DNA of 64,000 bases. It comes from Flavihumibacter fluvii. Its GTDB lineage: Bacteria; Bacteroidota; Bacteroidia; Chitinophagales; Chitinophagaceae. The stretch spans positions 396,001-460,000 of the forward strand of contig NZ_CP092333.1 in the NCBI RefSeq assembly GCF_018595675.2. Direction: 5' to 3'. Positions within the stretch are counted from its first letter, which is position 1. The number at the start of each line of letters is the position of its first letter. The notes below the pieces were generated by a model. The model ran no database searches and was not told the origin of the DNA. It saw nothing but the letters and a program-made list of their open reading frames with translations. The translations under genes and the position numbers were made by a program. Below are positions 61,000 to 64,000 of the stretch, one piece after another.

Positions 61000-62541
61000 T
61001 TAATTAAAGTCTTTAGCCTTCGGTAAAATTTCACCTGGTGTATGGCCGGGTTCATTCAATTTACTGTTTTTTCGGCTGTAGGTGAAATAAACGACCAGTC
61101 CCAATGCCATCCAAACCATGGCAACTTTAAGGGTGGTTGGGTCGATGGCAGCGATCATGCCTAAACAAATCACAGCGCCAAGGATAGGAACCAGGGGAAC
61201 CAGTGGTGTTTTAAAGGAGCGGGGGATTTCCGGATTTTTTACCCGCATGATCCATACTCCAATGCTCACCAATACAAAGGCAAATAGTGTTCCGAAGCTG
61301 GTAAGGTCGCCGGCTACATGGCCAGGGACAAATGCCGCAAATAGACCGACGAATACAAATAATATCCAGTTGGCTTTGTACGGTGTTTTGAATTTTGGAT
61401 GTAACACGCCGAATGCTTTTGGTATTAATCCATCATTGCTCATGGTATAGAAAATCCGGCTTTGGCCCATCAGCATCACCAGGATAACGGAAGAGAATCC
61501 TGCCAGGATAGCTATTGTAACAGCTGTGGCCAGCCATCCATATCCCGTCATGTAAGTAGTTATAGCATAGGCAACAGAAGCTTCACGGCCTTTTTCGGGA
61601 TCCACAAAATCCTGCCAATGAGCAACTCCCGTTAATACATGGCCGAATAATATATATAAAATGGTACATACCACCAATGATCCGAGGATACCAATCGGCA
61701 TATCGCGTTTTGGGTTTTTGGCTTCCTGTGCAGCAGTTGAAACGGCGTCAAAACCAATAAAGGCAAAGAATACGATTGCCGCGCCTCCTAATACGCCACC
61801 CCAGCCATGCTTAAAGACGCCGGTATAATTCACAATTTCCTTGCCGGCAGAATCCAATACAGCCGGTGTGCCTTCAGGAATCAGGTAAGGGGTATGGTTG
61901 GCGGGATTGATAAATTGCCAGCCAAGTGCTATGAAAAGCAGCACGATGGCCACTTTAATAAAAACGATGATCGCATTCACCATTGCACTTTCCTGCGTTC
62001 CCTTGATGAGCAGCAGGGTCAGCAATAACAAAATGACCAAAGCAGGTGCATTAAGGATGCCCTGGAATTTAGTCCCGGCCGAATCAGTAAAACTTTCAAA
62101 AGGCGAGTGGCACCATTCATAGGGAATCCGTCCTCCCAACAGCTTATTCAGGTATTCACTCCAGGCAATCGAAACTGTTGCGGCACCCAGGGCATATTCC
62201 ATAATCAGGGCCCAGCCGATAATCCAGGCAATCATTTCACCCATCGTAACATATGAATAAGCATAAGCGCTACCCGCAATCGGGATCATAGACGCAAATT
62301 CGGCATAACATAGTCCGGCGAATGCACACCCCACAGCAGCAACAATAAAAGAAATGGTAACAGCCGGACCAGCAGCTTGCCCGGCGGCGGCGGCTGTCCG
62401 AACAAACAGGCCGGCACCAATAATGGCACCGATGCCAAGGGCCACCAGGTTTACGGCACCCAGGGTCCGTTTTAATCCCTTTTCAGAATCAGCAGCCGTA
62501 GCTAATAATACTGAAAGGGATTTTTTTCTGAATAAACTCAT
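61000..62541 (-). CDS. APC-family amino acid permease
   Basis: The protein has 513 residues and about twelve to thirteen membrane segments. The APC blocks are visible: [19 protein letters not shown] (the glycine-rich substrate loop in segment 1), [24 protein letters not shown] and [20 protein letters not shown]. It resembles the cationic-amino-acid subgroup. It ends at a strong terminator. The exact substrate is not readable. It is divergent from the DAACS transporter gene that follows, with 167 bases between the two start codons. Confidence 0.94.
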   Translation of the reverse strand: MSLFRKKSLSVLLATAADSEKGLKRTLGAVNLVALGIGAIIGAGLFVRTAAAAGQAAGPAVTISFIVAAVGCAFAGLCYAEFASMIPIAGSAYAYSYVTMGEMIAWIIGWALIMEYALGAATVSIAWSEYLNKLLGGRIPYEWCHSPFESFTDSAGTKFQGILNAPALVILLLLTLLLIKGTQESAMVNAIIVFIKVAIVLLFIALGWQFINPANHTPYLIPEGTPAVLDSAGKEIVNYTGVFKHGWGGVLGGAAIVFFAFIGFDAVSTAAQEAKNPKRDMPIGILGSLVVCTILYILFGHVLTGVAHWQDFVDPEKGREASVAYAITTYMTGYGWLATAVTIAILAGFSSVILVMLMGQSRIFYTMSNDGLIPKAFGVLHPKFKTPYKANWILFVFVGLFAAFVPGHVAGDLTSFGTLFAFVLVSIGVWIMRVKNPEIPRSFKTPLVPLVPILGAVICLGMIAAIDPTTLKVAMVWMALGLVVYFTYSRKNSKLNEPGHTPGEILPKAKDFN

Positions 62542-62708
62542 ACAGCTTTAATTGGTTTTATGATGCAGTTTAGAAGTGCGTAAAATAAATAATTATTCAA
62601 TTCACGGCCTGTAAACTTTGAAGTGAGGTGGATTTCGACCGATTATTTTGGTGGCGTCAGGATTTTTTTGAATTTTCGGCCTTCCTTACACAAAGTCAAC
62701 TTCCAAGA

Positions 62709-63944
62709 ATGGCAAAACAAAACAGGTTAACGGTATATATATTGATAGCGATGGTATTGGGTGTGCTGGTAGGTTATATCGTTCACCGGACAGCCAGTAC
62801 CGAATGGCTGACCAGTTTCGCCACGAATATTAAATTACTAACGACGATCTTCCTGCGGATGGTGCAGATGATCATCGCCCCTTTGGTGTTTTCGACCCTG
62901 GTGGTAGGTATCGCCAAGCTGGGTGACCTTAAAACCGTAGGACGGGTTGGTGGCAAGGCCATGCTTTGGTTCATTACAGCCTCCCTGATGAGCCTACTGA
63001 TCGGGATGGTGCTGGTCAACTTTTTCCAGCCGGGTACCGCTATTGACCTTAGTAATGCTGACAGCAGCGGCGCACAAGACCTGGTGGGCAAAACAAAAGT
63101 ATTTTCCCTCTCCAATTTTGTGGAGCACGTATTTCCAAAAAGTGTAATAGAAGCAATGGCCACCAATGAGATCCTGCAATTGGTCGTTTTCAGTATATTT
63201 TTCGGGATAGCAGCTACTTCCATAGGTGATTATGCAAAACCGGTCATAAAGGCACTTGATGGCGTAGCGCATATTATCCTGAAAATGGTGAATTATGTGA
63301 TGGCTTTTGCGCCTCTAGGTGTTTTTGGTGCCATATCCGCCGTGATCGCTGTAAAAGGGTTGGAAGTGTTTAAGTTTTATGGACTTTACCTGTTCTATTT
63401 CCTGATAGGTATTGTTTTATTATGGGCAATTTTGCTGCTGGTAGGATTTATTATACTTGGCAGGAGATTGCCCGTTTTGCTGAGGCGCATCGCCCAGCCT
63501 TTGCTGATCGCCTTTAGTACTACTTCCAGTGAAGCTGTTTTTCCAAAACTGACCGAAGAACTGGAACGTTTTGGCTGCCGCGATAAGATTGTTTCATTTA
63601 TATTGCCGTTAGGGTATAGTTTTAATTTGGATGGCAGCATGATGTACATGACCTTCGCCAGCCTGGCCATTGCGCAGGCCTATGGTATTCACCTCGACAC
63701 TGGTACACAGATAACCATGCTACTCGTACTGATGCTGACAAGCAAGGGAATAGCAGGTGTTCCCAGGGCATCATTGGTGGTCGTGACAGCAACCTGTGCC
63801 ATGTTTAAAATACCACCGGAAGGTATTGCCCTGATATTACCAATTGATCACTTTTGTGATATGTTCCGAAGTATGACCAATGTACTGGGCAATGCACTGG
63901 CAACAACTGTGGTTAGTAGGTGGGAAGGAGAACTGGAGTCTTAA
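62709..63944 (+). CDS. DAACS-family dicarboxylate/amino acid:cation symporter
   Basis: About 411 residues from ATG 62709 (MAKQNRLTVYILIAMVLG); an in-frame start at 62628 lies before a basic/hydrophobic start that the family does not have, and was rejected. Family motifs are AFSTTSSEAVFPKLTEELER (serine-rich hairpin), LGYSFNLDGSMMYMTFASLA and GIAGVPRASLVVV. Substrates of the family are glutamate, aspartate or C4-dicarboxylates. It is the second dicarboxylate-type transporter in the window (with the Dcu protein at 52656). Confidence 0.93.
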   Translation: MAKQNRLTVYILIAMVLGVLVGYIVHRTASTEWLTSFATNIKLLTTIFLRMVQMIIAPLVFSTLVVGIAKLGDLKTVGRVGGKAMLWFITASLMSLLIGMVLVNFFQPGTAIDLSNADSSGAQDLVGKTKVFSLSNFVEHVFPKSVIEAMATNEILQLVVFSIFFGIAATSIGDYAKPVIKALDGVAHIILKMVNYVMAFAPLGVFGAISAVIAVKGLEVFKFYGLYLFYFLIGIVLLWAILLLVGFIILGRRLPVLLRRIAQPLLIAFSTTSSEAVFPKLTEELERFGCRDKIVSFILPLGYSFNLDGSMMYMTFASLAIAQAYGIHLDTGTQITMLLVLMLTSKGIAGVPRASLVVVTATCAMFKIPPEGIALILPIDHFCDMFRSMTNVLGNALATTVVSRWEGELES

Positions 63945-63959
63945 ACTGCAAAATAAATT

Positions 63960-64000
63960 ATGAGACAAATAGGCAAAGGATTTCTGGTTGGAATGGTCGG
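63960..64000 (+). CDS. Start of next gene, truncated by window end
   Basis: Only 41 bases are visible, encoding MRQIGKGFLVGMV, a short basic and hydrophobic start like that of an exported or membrane protein. It begins 15 bases after the transporter stop, suggesting co-transcription. The gene cannot be identified. Confidence 0.5.
   Translation, partial: MRQIGKGFLVGMV

Overview
The window reads as chromosomal DNA from a member of the Bacteroidota, most likely the Chitinophagaceae. Reasons visible in the sequence: two SusC/SusD outer-membrane import loci, many lipoproteins with Bacteroidota-style signal peptides, promoter elements of the TTTG-N17-TAnnTTTG type, weak Shine-Dalgarno signals, an alpha/beta-fused E1 dehydrogenase style, a tRNA without encoded CCA, and a lipoprotein (non-Tat) NosZ with its own nos cluster. 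No rRNA, CRISPR array, prophage or intact insertion sequence was seen.

Layout. 1-3.3 kb: truncated OmpA/PD40 envelope protein, queE, folD. 3.5-9.3 kb: first SusC/SusD/DUF1735 locus, closed by a strong terminator. 9.4-16.7 kb: two secreted or outer-membrane proteins (one with a helix-hairpin-helix domain), DUF3467, radC, a small membrane protein, prs, rplY, pth and a fumarylacetoacetase-family enzyme. 16.8-18.8 kb: an E1 alpha/beta fusion. 18.9-26.0 kb: second SusC/SusD locus, flanked on both sides by paralogous proteins that look like catalytically dead IS1595-type transposases. 26.1-26.7 kb: a fasciclin lipoprotein. 26.7-33.4 kb (minus strand): a nitrous-oxide-reduction operon running cytochrome c, nosZ, membrane-NosL fusion, nosD, nosF, nosY, group III truncated haemoglobin. 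A Crp/Fnr-family gene is divergent from it, and three TGA-N6-TCA boxes lie between. 34.2-39.6 kb: a histidine-bearing polytopic membrane protein, then a dinB-dnaE translesion pair. 39.6-46.0 kb: a close-packed minus-strand run (SulP transporter, methyltransferase, zwf, MpaB-family protein, serine hydrolase, small outer-membrane protein). 46.2-50.3 kb: serine ammonia-lyase and a GH95 fucosidase-type enzyme. 50.3-51.2 kb: a gene-poor stretch. 51.2-64 kb: tRNA-Met, aminotransferase, Dcu transporter, PPK2, two DUF1573 proteins, a second E1 fusion, TRIC channel, YebC and two amino-acid or dicarboxylate transporters.

The most interesting candidate system is the second SusC/SusD locus. Two transposase-derived proteins bracket it. 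Both keep the N-terminal helix-turn-helix block and the C-terminal block but have lost at least two of the three DDE residues. The two share a 27-base upstream element (23 of 27 identical, aligned by eye), and weaker copies appear upstream of the susC gene. This fits a domesticated transposase pair acting as local regulators of a nutrient-uptake operon. That function is inference; the sequence pattern is what was seen. Second in interest is the nos operon, with its Crp/Fnr-type boxes, fused NosL and terminal haemoglobin. A third observation is a heptameric AGCAG repeat that overlaps the stop codons of three unrelated genes.
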